Positions 55,955-64,000 of a stretch of 64,000 nucleotides of DNA are shown here, piece after piece. The notes under the pieces were generated by a model. It was not told the origin of the DNA and ran no database searches. It saw only the letters and a program-made list of their open reading frames with translations. Both the position numbers and the translations under genes were made by a program. Source of the DNA: Strigamia acuminata (taxonomy: Eukaryota; Arthropoda; Chilopoda; Geophilomorpha; Linotaeniidae); NCBI GenBank assembly GCA_949358305.1, contig OX442315.1, forward strand, positions 10,070,427 through 10,134,426. Direction: 5' to 3'. Each line of letters starts with the position of its first letter. Position 1 is the stretch's first letter.

Positions 55955-56680
55955 ACTGCTCCTGCGCGAATGAATTCAATGAATCGGAATCTCAGTTAAT
56001 ACTAAGGGGATAGATATACATATATATTTTGATTATTAATTACTAACTTTGTTTTTGTTTTTCTTTTTGTGCCATATATTTCCACGAAATATAGAATTAA
56101 TGATAAATTGATTATGAATATTAATTACAATTATTTGTTGCTTGTTGTTGATTGTCGATGCTTTTTTAAACGGTGCTGTTTGAACATTATTCTTTCTATC
56201 TTTCTTTTTTGTCTACTTAATTATGTATGAAATAAGAGTTGTTGATTTTCCGCAGTTTTCGGGGGAATTTTTCGGGTTCGGGAAAAATCTAGAGAAAACT
56301 TCCATCTTCCTCGAGAGCTTCGGTGAATGAAATATGAAAAAAATTGGAATTGTTAATCAATTAATTTTGTAGAACTTGTATTAGTGTAATACTATGTATA
56401 TTTATTCATAATGATGATATTTTATAATGGGTTTTTTGTTATTAATTATTTTTGCAATTTTTCGGGTGGTTGATTACCATATATAATGAAAAAAACAAAG
56501 CATTTGTTTAAACTGAGCCGAGTGTGTACATAAATATGTGAATTTGGAATCTTTTGTATACACACACACACGAATGAATAATGTTTAAAATTTGAAAATT
56601 TGAATTGCAACAGAAACCAATAGCTTTACGCATTGTAGAAGTTTAACCAATAAAAATGTTCTTTTAATGCACTTTCTTGT
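55955..56680 (+). other. 3' untranslated region
   Basis: AT-rich sequence after the stop without ORFs. The first clear AATAAA is at 56649-56654, so the transcript probably ends near 56670-56690. Confidence 0.7.
56649..56654 (+). terminator. Poly(A) signal AATAAA of the spectraplakin gene
   Basis: AATAAA in ACCAATAAAAATG, about 700 bp after the stop codon; no earlier AATAAA was noticed in the 3' UTR. Confidence 0.7.
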
Positions 56681-56937
56681 TTGGATTTATGACACTCACA
56701 ATTCATTTTTGGTCCTCGATTAACGTGGGATTGCGATCATTTACGCGGAGATCCGGTTAAAAAGCTTAAAAGAAAGGCACTATAATATAGTGTACATCCG
56801 TCACGTGGAGTATGATCAGACATTCCAATCATTCATTGATGGATCTCTTTTATTTGCACGTTATGAATTGGAAAATAATTCCCGAGAGGTATTCAAAGAC
56901 GAACTAGTTGCACCAATTTAAAAGCTAGTCTGCGATA

Positions 56938-57015
56938 ATGGATCCATTCAAATTGGCGCCGGGAGGGCGGGTCAAAAAAAAATTAAACGCCCGGGCTATT
57001 AAATGGGGCCGCACG
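56938..57015 (+). other. Possible 5' exon of the small secreted-peptide gene
   Basis: An ATG-started frame (MDPFKLAPGGRVKKKLN) runs to a CACG|GTATGT donor-like site. The next strong acceptor is the T-tract CAG at 57300-57302, just before the ATG at 57307. Joined in frame it would not continue into the peptide, so it would be mainly 5' UTR with a short upstream ORF. Speculative. Confidence 0.3.
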
Positions 57016-57076
57016 GTATGTAACTTTATTATGTACTTAATTTCAAGTTTATGCCAACACTATTATAATTTGAACT

Positions 57077-57152
57077 TCGATATTAATTACATTCTACATC
57101 CTGATTGCCTTAACAATAAAAAGCAAAGCATGTTATAGCCATACATTCAATA
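57077..57152. repeat. Local repeat, copy 1 (second copy at 58611)
   Basis: About 75 bp (GATATTAATTACATTCTACA ... TAGCCATACATTCAATAC) reappears at 58611-58685 with about 85% identity by eye, in the same orientation. Confidence 0.75.
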
Positions 57153-57306
57153 CCAAGTTGCTGGTTCAGTTCCCCTGAAAACAGACAGTATTCCGCAAAC
57201 GTAATTCTAATGAGTGTGGTAGACACGCATATTTTCATCAAATATTGAACATGTTTGATTTCATTTCCGTTAATACAATTTTAAATGTTTTTTTTTTTTC
57301 AGCAGG

Positions 57307-57525
57307 ATGAAGCAGTTTATATTTTTTTTGGTCTTTATGGCCTTTGTCATGAAGGAAGTGCAGCCGTCAAAAGATTGTTTTTGGGATGGAACTGCACCTT
57401 TTTGCGAGGGAAGATGCCCCATCCCTCAATACACATTTTGCATTTCTGCTGATTCCGGTGACGGCGCCCACTGCTTTACTGGACATAAGCACCTCTGCTG
57501 TAAGAACATAAAAGGTTGCTTATAA
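57307..57525 (+). CDS. Small secreted eight-cysteine peptide
   Basis: 72 residues. A hydrophobic N-terminus (MKQFIFFLVFMAFVMKEVQ) is a typical signal peptide with probable cleavage near residue 20. The mature part has eight Cys with spacing C-x8-C-x3-C-x7-C-x10-C-x7-CC-x5-C. The phrase FWDGTAPFCEGRCP belongs to a small extracellular Cys-rich motif (CxWxGTAPFCxGxC) that I recall from several invertebrate proteins; its role is not clear to me. A T-rich tract and CAG lie just before the ATG, so an upstream non-coding exon is likely. AATAAATAAA follows 20 bp after the stop. Confidence 0.75.
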   Translation: MKQFIFFLVFMAFVMKEVQPSKDCFWDGTAPFCEGRCPIPQYTFCISADSGDGAHCFTGHKHLCCKNIKGCL

Positions 57526-57545
57526 TGTTTATGTAATTATTTGTT

Positions 57546-57556
57546 GAATAAATAAA
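57546..57556 (+). terminator. Poly(A) signal of the small peptide gene
   Basis: Overlapping AATAAATAAA about 20 bp after the stop codon. Confidence 0.6.
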
Positions 57557-57827
57557 AAATTACTGATGATTAGCCAATCCTGTTCAATTTTGATTCCAAA
57601 AGACTCACATACAGTTAGTACATCATTAGCCAAGTAATAATAATAATATTTTTTTTTCCATTATATTTCCAAACTGGAATTTATCCAATTCCACCTTTAA
57701 CTTTCCAATGACTTTTTTTTTGTAAATCCAAAATTTTTTGCAGTGTAAAATAATTTGAACTTTTGTGAAAACCCACTTGGTTTTACGTGTGTTTGAAATA
57801 ATTTGAATTGATGTATTATTGCTTTTA

Positions 57828-58237
57828 GGGGCCGTCCATTAATTACGTAACGCCTGGAGGGGGGGGGAGGGAGTTTCAAATTTTGTTACGCGTTGTTACG
57901 ACGGGGAGGGGGGGGATTCTTAATAATGTTACGTAACAAAATTTTTTTGAAAATTTTTGAAAATTTTTGAAAATTTTTGAAAATTTTTGAAATTTTTTGA
58001 AATTTTTTGAAATTTTTTTAAATTTTTTTAAATTTTTTGTAAAATTTTTTAAATTTTTGAAAACCTTTGTAGCTTATATCAAAATTTTTTTGGGGGGGGG
58101 GGGGTGGTGAGTTTTGTTACGTAATATAATATTCTAGGGGGGGGGGGGGTTTGTGAATTGTTACTACCTTGTTACAAGGGGGGGGGAGGGGGTCTAAAAA
58201 TAAAAAAAATTAGCGTTACGTAATTAATGGACGGCCT
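57828..58237. mobile_element. Palindromic MITE with GGCCGTCCATTAATTACGTAAC ends
   Basis: Perfect inverted ends GGCCGTCCATTAATTACGTA / complement at 58215-58236. The interior has GTTACG motifs in both orientations, runs of 9-11 G, and a GAAAATTTTT tandem array at about 57947-58055. No ORF. Elements with GGCCGTCCAT-AATTACGTAA ends are, as I recall, common in arthropod genomes. Confidence 0.82.
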
Positions 58238-58610
58238 CTTATCTGTGTTTTTATTTGATTTCGTTGAAAGTGTAATTTTATTTGGTTTTGGAACCAATTA
58301 ACCTTTTGAATTCTGAGAGAGCATCCGCTTTTACATGCTGAACCAATTATCTTGTGTGCTCTTTTTGGAACATGTCATATTTATTCTGAGTGTTCTACTT
58401 TGGAGCACTAAGTATTTGTCATCTCTTCTAATTTGTAATTAGTTGTTTGTTACTTTTAAAAGAATAAATCAGTCTTGAAGAAATTGTTAACCTACACAGT
58501 CTAGTTTCTTCCATTCTCACAAATTTTACATTTGATTTGAATATTGATATTGTTATCTAGAGAAACTTAAAACTAACATTCACTAACATTCACTAACATT
58601 CAAAAACTTA

Positions 58611-58685
58611 GATATTAATTAAATCCTACATCCTTATTGCTTCACAATAAAAAGCTAAACATTTTATAGCTATACATTCAATACA
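58611..58685. repeat. Local repeat, copy 2
   Basis: Same-orientation copy of 57077-57152; it lies immediately before the spectrin-repeat fragment. Confidence 0.75.
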
Positions 58686-58711
58686 TAACAATGAACGTGA
58701 TGAAATCGAGC

Positions 58712-59058
58712 CGCTCAATGATGCCGGCAGGGGCAGGGGCAGCAGCAGGGGCAAGGGCAGGGGCAGGGGGAGGGGAGAGGCAGGGGCAGGGGCAGGGGCA
58801 GGGGCAGGCAGCTGATCGAGTAGGACAAAAGCAGCGAGGAGTCGAGCAAGATGCAGAAGAAACTGACGGAATTGAACCTGCGCTGGACGGAGCTGCAGAA
58901 GTGCGCCTCTCTCGGACAGGCAGAGTTAGGGAGCTCGAGGACAGTGCAGGACCTTTTGTTGTCGCTGAGCGACGTGGAAACCTTGTCCTTGCTCCATCAC
59001 TTCATGGTGGTGTACAACAAGTTGGAGGTGACAGGAGGGCGCGGAGTTTGTGAAGATC
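58712..59058 (+). pseudogene. Decayed copy of one spectrin repeat of the upstream gene
   Basis: Matches 46506-46868 of the main rod exon: GCTCAATGATGCCGGCAGG, CGAGGAGTCGAGCAAGA, CGCTGGACGGAGCTGCAGAA and TGCAGGACCTTTTGTTGTCG are recognisable. There are base changes, at least two deletions, an in-frame TAG where the parent has CAG, and an expanded GGGGCA run (58728-58808). It is GC-rich in an AT-rich setting. The source lies in one exon, so an RNA-mediated copy and a DNA duplication cannot be told apart. Confidence 0.85.
58728..58808. repeat. GGGGCA hexamer expansion
   Basis: About twelve GGGGCA/GGGGGA/GGGCAG units inserted within the spectrin fragment at the point where the parent has GGCAGGCAGC. 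Confidence 0.8.
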
Positions 59059-59095
59059 AGGCTGGGACGGTTATTATTGAACATTCAACTCACAC

Positions 59096-59501
59096 TGCAA
59101 AACATTTTGGATTTTCAAAAAAATTGGATAAATTCTAGTTTGGAAATATAATGGAAAAGAAATGTGAAATATTTTATAGAAAGTTGAATTTCTGTAAATT
59201 TTCAACACTGAAAGATGATGTTTTAAGTTTATGTTAAATGTATGGACAGCTAAGGTAAACTAGGTTTGGAAATTTGTATTTCCATTCATTTCACGAGCTT
59301 AGAAATTAATGACTAAAGATCCATGTTTCCAGCTTGTGAAATGTTTGGGTTTATCACCAGATGGCGAACATAATTCAAAACTAAGAAAATTTTTAATTTA
59401 TTAAATATGGGATTGGTTTTATCATTTGTAATTCAACAAATAATTAGATTATTATTGTTGGAGTAAGATAAAATAAAACGTTAACACAAATTTTGTAGTG
59501 T
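59096..59501. mobile_element. Possible MITE with CACTGCAAAA ends
   Basis: Left CACTGCAAAACATTTTGGATT, right CACAAATTTTGTAGTG. Related end sequences occur inverted at 57655-57747 and at both ends of the element 61106-62268 (CACTGGAAAA). This suggests a family with CACTG termini. Boundaries are tentative. Confidence 0.45.
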
Positions 59502-59938
59502 AACATTTTAATTTGATTCTAGAATTTGTTACACCATCATATCGATGTGAGTTTTTATTACTGCCTTCAGTTGATTTTGGCCTTCAGGAACATGATAACT
59601 CCACGGAAAACGGTGAATAATGCATTATTCTGCAATTTTTATGACCATTAAGCAGTCAGAAACTGCTTAAATTCACCAAATTGTGTTATTGAAATGGTGC
59701 CAGCTTGTAGTGAATCCAAGATGGCGGCGCCCTGTGTTTAAATGCTTGGTTTTTGTGTGTTGTTTATTTATTTATTTTTAAACAATGGTTTTTACACCAA
59801 AAGTTGGGGGACTTTCTCCTTAACAAATCATTGAAAGCACAAGTCTCTACTCCTATTACATGTTAGTTTTTGACCAGCAAAAACTTGGAACAAATTTACG
59901 AATGCTCCCTGGTCCCCGAATGGTCTTTTTCGTACTCT

Positions 59939-59992
59939 TGGTCTTTTTGGTCTTTTTTGGTCTTTTTTGGTCTTTTTGGTCTTTTTGGTCTT
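59939..59992. repeat. GGTCTTTTT tandem repeat
   Basis: Six units of GGTCTTTTT(T) in a row, directly left of the GGACGACCCCT minisatellite. Confidence 0.85.
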
Positions 59993-60021
59993 TGCTCTCC
60001 GAATGCTCCCCGCTCCCCGAC

Positions 60022-60397
60022 CCCTGGACGAATCCTGGACAAATCCTGGACGATCTTTGGACGACCCCTGGACGACCACTGGACGACCACTGGACGACCC
60101 CTGGACGACCCCTGGACGACCACTGGACGACCACTGGACGACCCCTGGACGACCCCTGGACGACCCCTGGACGACCCCTAGATGACCCCTGGACGACCCC
60201 TGGATGACCACTGGACGACCCCTGGACGACCCCTGGACAACCTCTAGACGACCCCTGGACGACCCCTGGACAACCCCTAGATGACCCCTGGACGACTCCT
60301 GGACAACCCCTGGACGACCTCTAGACGACCCCTGGACGACCCCTGGACAACCCCTGGACGACCCCTGGACGACTCATGGACGACCCCTGGACGACCA
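60022..60397. repeat. Minisatellite, 11-bp GGACGACCCCT units
   Basis: About thirty-three 11-bp units (GGACGACCCCT with GGACGACCACT, TAGACGACCCC and GGACAACCCCT variants). Each unit contains GACGAC and shifts frame by two, so the ORFs seen across it are artefacts. It is GC-rich compared with its surroundings. Confidence 0.9.
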
Positions 60398-60412
60398 GTT
60401 ATAATATTTTGA

Positions 60413-60583
60413 TACTTAGCATTTAGTACAAAAATAAGTGATATACCATCTGCATATGAAATAGGCAATACTAATTATAAAATTCTAGTAATAATATTCA
60501 ATCAATCAAATCGTAATCACTTTGTAGCTATTGTCAAAATAGGAGAGGTATGGTTTTTGTATGAGGACATGAATTCTGAATGA
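60413..60583 (+). pseudogene. ORF remnant resembling a cysteine-peptidase His box
   Basis: 56-residue frame ending in NHFVAIVKIGEVWFLYEDMN then stop. The phrase HFVAIVK..WFLYEDM looks like the C-terminal catalytic-His region of ubiquitin-specific-type peptidases, including those carried by some mobile elements. No start codon, no upstream catalytic Cys region and no gene context are visible; the minisatellite abuts it. Probably a fragment. Confidence 0.4.
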
Positions 60584-60654
60584 AAAGAATTTAAAGATAT
60601 TATTCTAGAAATTTTTATCATAAATCATGTAATTTTAATTAATATTAAATGAAC

Positions 60655-60990
60655 TCGCTCCATGGTCAACTTGCTGAGACAATGTATTTTGAAACTGGCA
60701 CCAGATTCAGAGTTTTACAATTTCAGTTGCGTCACATTCAAACGGTCGCTGCTCGAAAAGCAAAAAGGCTAGAGTGTTGTCCTTTTTGTTTGTACAGGAG
60801 AAGGTCCTCTAGCGTTTGGTTTTTGACCGAAAAAAGTCTGTGGTCAGGTTGTTGAGATATTGGGGTTTGAAGTTGTGGCACCAGATTCGGAAATTTAGTA
60901 CAAGTCTTTTTGGCGCCCATATTCAAATGCTTGCTGCTTGAATACTAAGAGGAGTAGAGATTTGTGTTTTTCATGCTTTTTTTACTTGAT
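60655..60990. repeat. Diverged direct duplication of about 180 bp
   Basis: 60661-60805 and 60840-60985 align in order: TGGTCA(A/G)(C/G)TTG, TGGCACCAGATTC, TTCAAA(C/T)G, CGCTGCTCGAA versus TGCTGCTTGAA, and AAAGGCTAGAG versus AGAGGAGTAGAG. An old tandem duplication without coding potential. Confidence 0.5.
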
Positions 60991-61558
60991 TTTCAGCGGT
61001 TTTTTGTGCTTTGAGGTACAGTTTCTTTGTTTACAACATTATTAGGTGTTAGTGTTGTGTTCTTTGCAGGAATTCAACGAGAATGGGCAATATCGAGTCC
61101 GGTACCACTGGAAAAAAATCAGATTTACTCACTTGTAAAAAATTGTAAATATATAGGTAGATGGATTTTACAAGTTAGTAAATCAGATTTACAAACAATT
61201 GAAAATAAGTCTTTTCCAAACATATTTACAATCTGGAAAGAGACCATTTCCGGGACTTTTTTTACAATAACTTTACAAACATTTTCAATTGTGTAATTAT
61301 GAAATTTCATAATATATTTCCAATATATTTCCCATGTATTTCCAATGTATTTTCAACATATTTCCAATATAAAAAATTTACTATCCTCCATTTTGAAAAA
61401 TTTAAATACACTAACTCAATCTTTTTTTTTTTAGTTAAGCTGTTTGATTTTTTTTCAATTACCATTCAACAATTAGTTTTTATTAATTTCATCACTATTT
61501 AGATGTTTTATTGACAGTTTTGTTCAAATTTATTTATCTTAAAGTTTTCTTTTTTCTT

Positions 61559-61636
61559 ACCATGACCTCTGCCAGAATTGAACCTGGGACCCTTTGTTCC
61601 AAAGACCACTGCTCTGTCCACTAGGCTAGTATGACA
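61559..61636 (-). repeat. tRNA-like relic (SINE head or tRNA pseudogene)
   Basis: On the - strand: TAGCCTAGTGGACAGAGCAG (A-box-like, D-arm) ... CTTTGGAACAAAG (anticodon-like hairpin) ... GGTTCAATTCT (B box, T-arm). The T stem is imperfect and no clean acceptor stem is seen, so it is not a functional tRNA gene. Such tRNA-derived heads are typical of SINEs. Confidence 0.6.
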
Positions 61637-61742
61637 GTTGATGCATAACTTCCTATATATAGTAACTTCTTTGTTAAATAATCTATTTGAGATTGATTGT
61701 ATTAAAAATACAATCAATCTCACATTGATTATTTGTGGAGGA

Positions 61743-61790
61743 GTCGAATTGTTTCATCGACGGTACGTTTCATCGACGGTACGTTTCATC
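61743..61790. repeat. Short tandem repeat TTTCATCGACGGTACG
   Basis: Three successive 16-bp units (the last truncated to TTTCATCGACACG) inside the inserted element. Confidence 0.8.
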
Positions 61791-62740
61791 GACACGTATT
61801 TTTCCGTCCCTGCGCCCTGATTGGCCCGATTTCGTATTGTCCATGTCGGTTCGAAATTGGACCGTTTTATACATTATTTTCTCTTCTGAGTTCAAATTTG
61901 ACACAATTTTATTGTTCCTGACAGTATTTTACCTTGTTCTTGTTACTTTTCAGATATTTAAATGTTACATTTAAATTTCAAGTATTTTCTTGCTTTTACA
62001 TTATGTTTACAATCATTGTGCAATGAAGTTTACAACACATTTCCATCTAAAAGAAAATTGATTGGAAACATAACATTTCAAACAAAAGATTTACAACTAA
62101 TTGAAAATGAGTTTTCATCTCTAGGATTTACTACACATTTTCAGAAGTTTGGAAATATATAAATATTTCCAACACATTTCCAACAAATTTCCACATCATA
62201 GTAAATTCAACTTTTCCATATAAATTTTCAACTTGGAAATGTTTGAAAATATGCTTTTTTTTCCAGTGTACGCACCGAATTACAAGTGCGACGACTTGGC
62301 GAAGATTTCACGACGTTCGAGCAACGTTCAGGATTGTGACACGTTCGATTTACGTGTCCATCGACTTGGGAACGTATCGTCGGCGTTTTCGACGATTTCT
62401 GGAGACGTTACAACAACGTAACGGAGCGCTGTCAGTGTTTTCCCGACATTTAAAGCGCTTGGGACGTCAGTTAGCACCCCGGTGTGCGCTGACACGGCTA
62501 TTTTGCAAGGATTTGCCAGTAAATTTAGACGAAAGTTTGCTGAGATTAGCCCACCGTTGGAACCGAAGAGGAGCATCTTTTTAACACATCTTGCCAGCAT
62601 ATTTATTTATCTTTGGGGTTGTCGAAATTATTTGTAATTAATTTTAAGTTTTTGCTTGGGCCCCTTAGAATCTTTGGATACCCTACGACCATTCGGTGAC
62701 GTATCCATTGTATTTCAGTTTGATCTAACCTAGCATTACA

Positions 62741-62829
62741 CCGTTGCAGAAATATGGGCAGAAATCTGAGTTTTTGAAAAGAAAAAGTCGTCAAAAAAGT
62801 CAGTTTTCTGTCCATATCTCTGCAACGGT
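62741..62829. repeat. Imperfect inverted repeat (hairpin)
   Basis: CCGTTGCAGAAATATGGGCAG on the left pairs with CTGTCCATATCTCTGCAACGG on the right around a TTTTTGA..TCAAAAA core. About 35-bp arms, no ORF. Could be a small MITE or a structured RNA. Confidence 0.65.
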
Positions 62830-62999
62830 GCCAGATATGCAAATTGCAATTGGGAGAGTCGATTTTTTAGATCATTTTACATCTAATCAGCACGTTTTTG
62901 GCACTTTTTCAATTTGGAGCATTTTTTCTTTGACTTTGTGTCTACTTTAGAAAATTGCAATTTTCTTAAAATTTTTTAGTCTAAAGGATTTGAGGAGTA

Positions 63000-64000
63000 G
63001 TCATTTTTAGACTAAATAAATGTTGCTCTACAAGTTTACAATTGGAATGTAGATTCCAATCGCTTTTAGTTGGTATTTCTAAAGTCTCTGGCTTCTTTGT
63101 AATTTAAGTGTATGTTTTGAAATAAATCTGCAGCTTGCTTCCACTATGAATTTTGTACACTCACTGGGGTTAAACTTTATTGTCTTCAAAAAGATATATA
63201 CAAAACGCTCCTATTGGAGCACCACTAATCCGATAATTGGCTTCAGCTGCATTCCTAGAAGGAGAGCTGAAGCCAGGTCATGTGACAATAATCTAACCCT
63301 CTTTAAATAAAAGGTTAATGACACTAAATGTGAAAGATAAAAATGTTAAAATTGAATACAAAATATTAAATTGAGTTTCACAGAATAATAAACGATAGAA
63401 CATTAAAAGGAATATATCCAAATCGGAATATATAAATCAAATAAAATGACATTAAAATACTAGAACAATTGAATAAAAAATACACAAACACCAATGCAAA
63501 GTTATCAAGTTAGGAAATATAAAATGAAATAAAAGACACTGAAACATTACATCAAAGGAAATAAAAATACACAAATATTAAATGTAGGATAAAAATACAA
63601 AATAACAAATCAACACATTAAAGGGAATGTGAACATGTAAAACGCCAGTTTTCACATGGAAATTTCTGTTATCTCTAACGGTTTCCAAGATAATTTTCCA
63701 ACGACCTTGAAGGAACATCCCAAGGTCAAATTTTGAGTCACCAAAAAATTTCCCCACCCAACTCTAATACTTTACCATCATTAGATTAGATGCATTTTCA
63801 GCACTTTCAGAAATATTTACAATAGTCTAACAAGCTGAACAGAGCATGAGTCAACAGTTTTGTTTTTTCATCTAAATTTAGAGGCTGTGACAGCTAAAAT
63901 CTACATGTAAAGAAAATTTTAAAAACCTTTTCACATGGAAACAGTGTCAAAAGCGTTTTAAGAAACAACTCCAAAATGAATTAATGATGACCACTCGTGG
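63000..64000. other. Region without recognised genes
   Basis: AT-rich. The only structure noted is a perfect 11-bp inverted repeat TGGCTTCAGCT / AGCTGAAGCCA at about 63239-63276 and a duplicated TTTTCACATGGAAA near 63651 and 63930. No ORF of note on either strand. Confidence 0.6.

Larger units (their letters stand above)
61106..62268. mobile_element. Inverted-repeat element with CACTGGAAAAAA ends and TAC target duplication
   Basis: Begins CACTGGAAAAAAATCAGATT and ends GCTTTTTTTTCCAGTG, with TAC directly on both sides (61103-61105 and 62269-62271). Internal sequence is AT-rich with many ATTTCCAA motifs in both orientations. It carries the tRNA-like relic (61559-61636). No transposase ORF. A 3-bp duplication is compatible with PIF/Harbinger-like elements; superfamily not settled. 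Confidence 0.65.
61071..62583 (+). pseudogene. Exon-like ORF interrupted by a mobile element
   Basis: After a TTTGCAG acceptor-like site at 61070, coding-like sequence runs to 61105 and resumes at 62269 after an inserted element. With the element and one TAC copy set aside, a frame starting ATG at 61083 (MGNIESG, a possible N-myristoylation start) reads through to a stop at 62582-62584, about 110 residues, with a basic C-terminal half (RHLKRLGRQLAPR). A second frame (EFNENGQYRV...) is also open for about 60 codons. I do not recognise the product. Confidence 0.4.

Noticed and set aside
58691-59053. ORF of 120 codons across the spectrin fragment
   Set aside because: The frame is not the parent spectrin frame and runs through a GGGGCA expansion; the parental frame contains a stop.
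59828-60211. ORFs in several frames with GRPLDDPWTT or RGRPGVVQ repeats
   Set aside because: Frames through the 11-bp minisatellite; the unit length makes all frames open.
61559-61636. Functional tRNA gene on the - strand
   Set aside because: The B box is good but the T stem and acceptor stem do not pair; more likely a SINE head or tRNA pseudogene.

Overview
The window is animal nuclear DNA carrying most of one giant gene: a spectraplakin (the Shot / MACF1 / dystonin family of actin-microtubule cross-linkers), on the + strand, with its 5' part cut off by the left edge. A reading frame open from base 2 to a splice donor at 28996 (9,665 codons in one exon) encodes plakin (plectin) repeats and very long low-complexity inserts. 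From 29727 to 55954, 21 further exons with matching splice phases encode a spectrin-repeat rod, an EF-hand pair, a GAS2-related (GAR) microtubule-binding domain and a Ser/Arg/Pro-rich tail ending with an SxIP (SRIP) motif next to the stop codon. The core splice model gives about 13,440 residues in the window; the actin-binding CH domains and plakin domain would lie to the left. One huge exon of plakin repeats joined to a spectrin/EF/GAR rod resembles arthropod shot, and AT-rich introns full of TA-flanked transposons fit an arthropod, but I cannot name the species.

Layout: 2-880 plakin repeats; 880-1560 Ser/Pro/Lys linker; 1560-2440 plakin repeats; 2450-16620 a Lys/Glu/Pro-rich, probably disordered region of about 4,700 residues with roughly 43 copies of a short motif of the form GFLxKxxRK-I/L-S/T and several 9-residue tandem arrays; 16620-18480 plakin repeats; 18540-20050 a KPSPTKEIER array; 20270-24600 fourteen modules of about 102 residues, nine nearly identical; 24600-28996 classical plakin repeats. 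Exons from 29727 to 48910 encode the rod, and the 4.7-kb exon 44176-48910 alone holds 13 recognisable spectrin helix-A landmarks and the first EF-hand. The second EF-hand loop is two residues short. Between the GAR exon and the tail are three phase-compatible cassette exons, and a further optional tail exon carries a second SRIP motif.

Introns of the rod are filled by different short AT-rich satellites (18-40 bp units). Introns near the 3' end hold a cluster of TA-flanked inverted-repeat elements, some nested, including a decayed Tc1-like transposon with terminal repeats of about 375 bp. Downstream of the poly(A) signal (about 56650) there is a small secreted eight-cysteine peptide gene (57307-57525), a decayed copy of one spectrin repeat of the upstream gene (58712-59058), a GGACGACCCCT minisatellite, a peptidase-like ORF remnant, a tRNA-like relic on the - strand, and an exon-like ORF split by a mobile element at 61106-62268. 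The last 1.4 kb shows no convincing gene.
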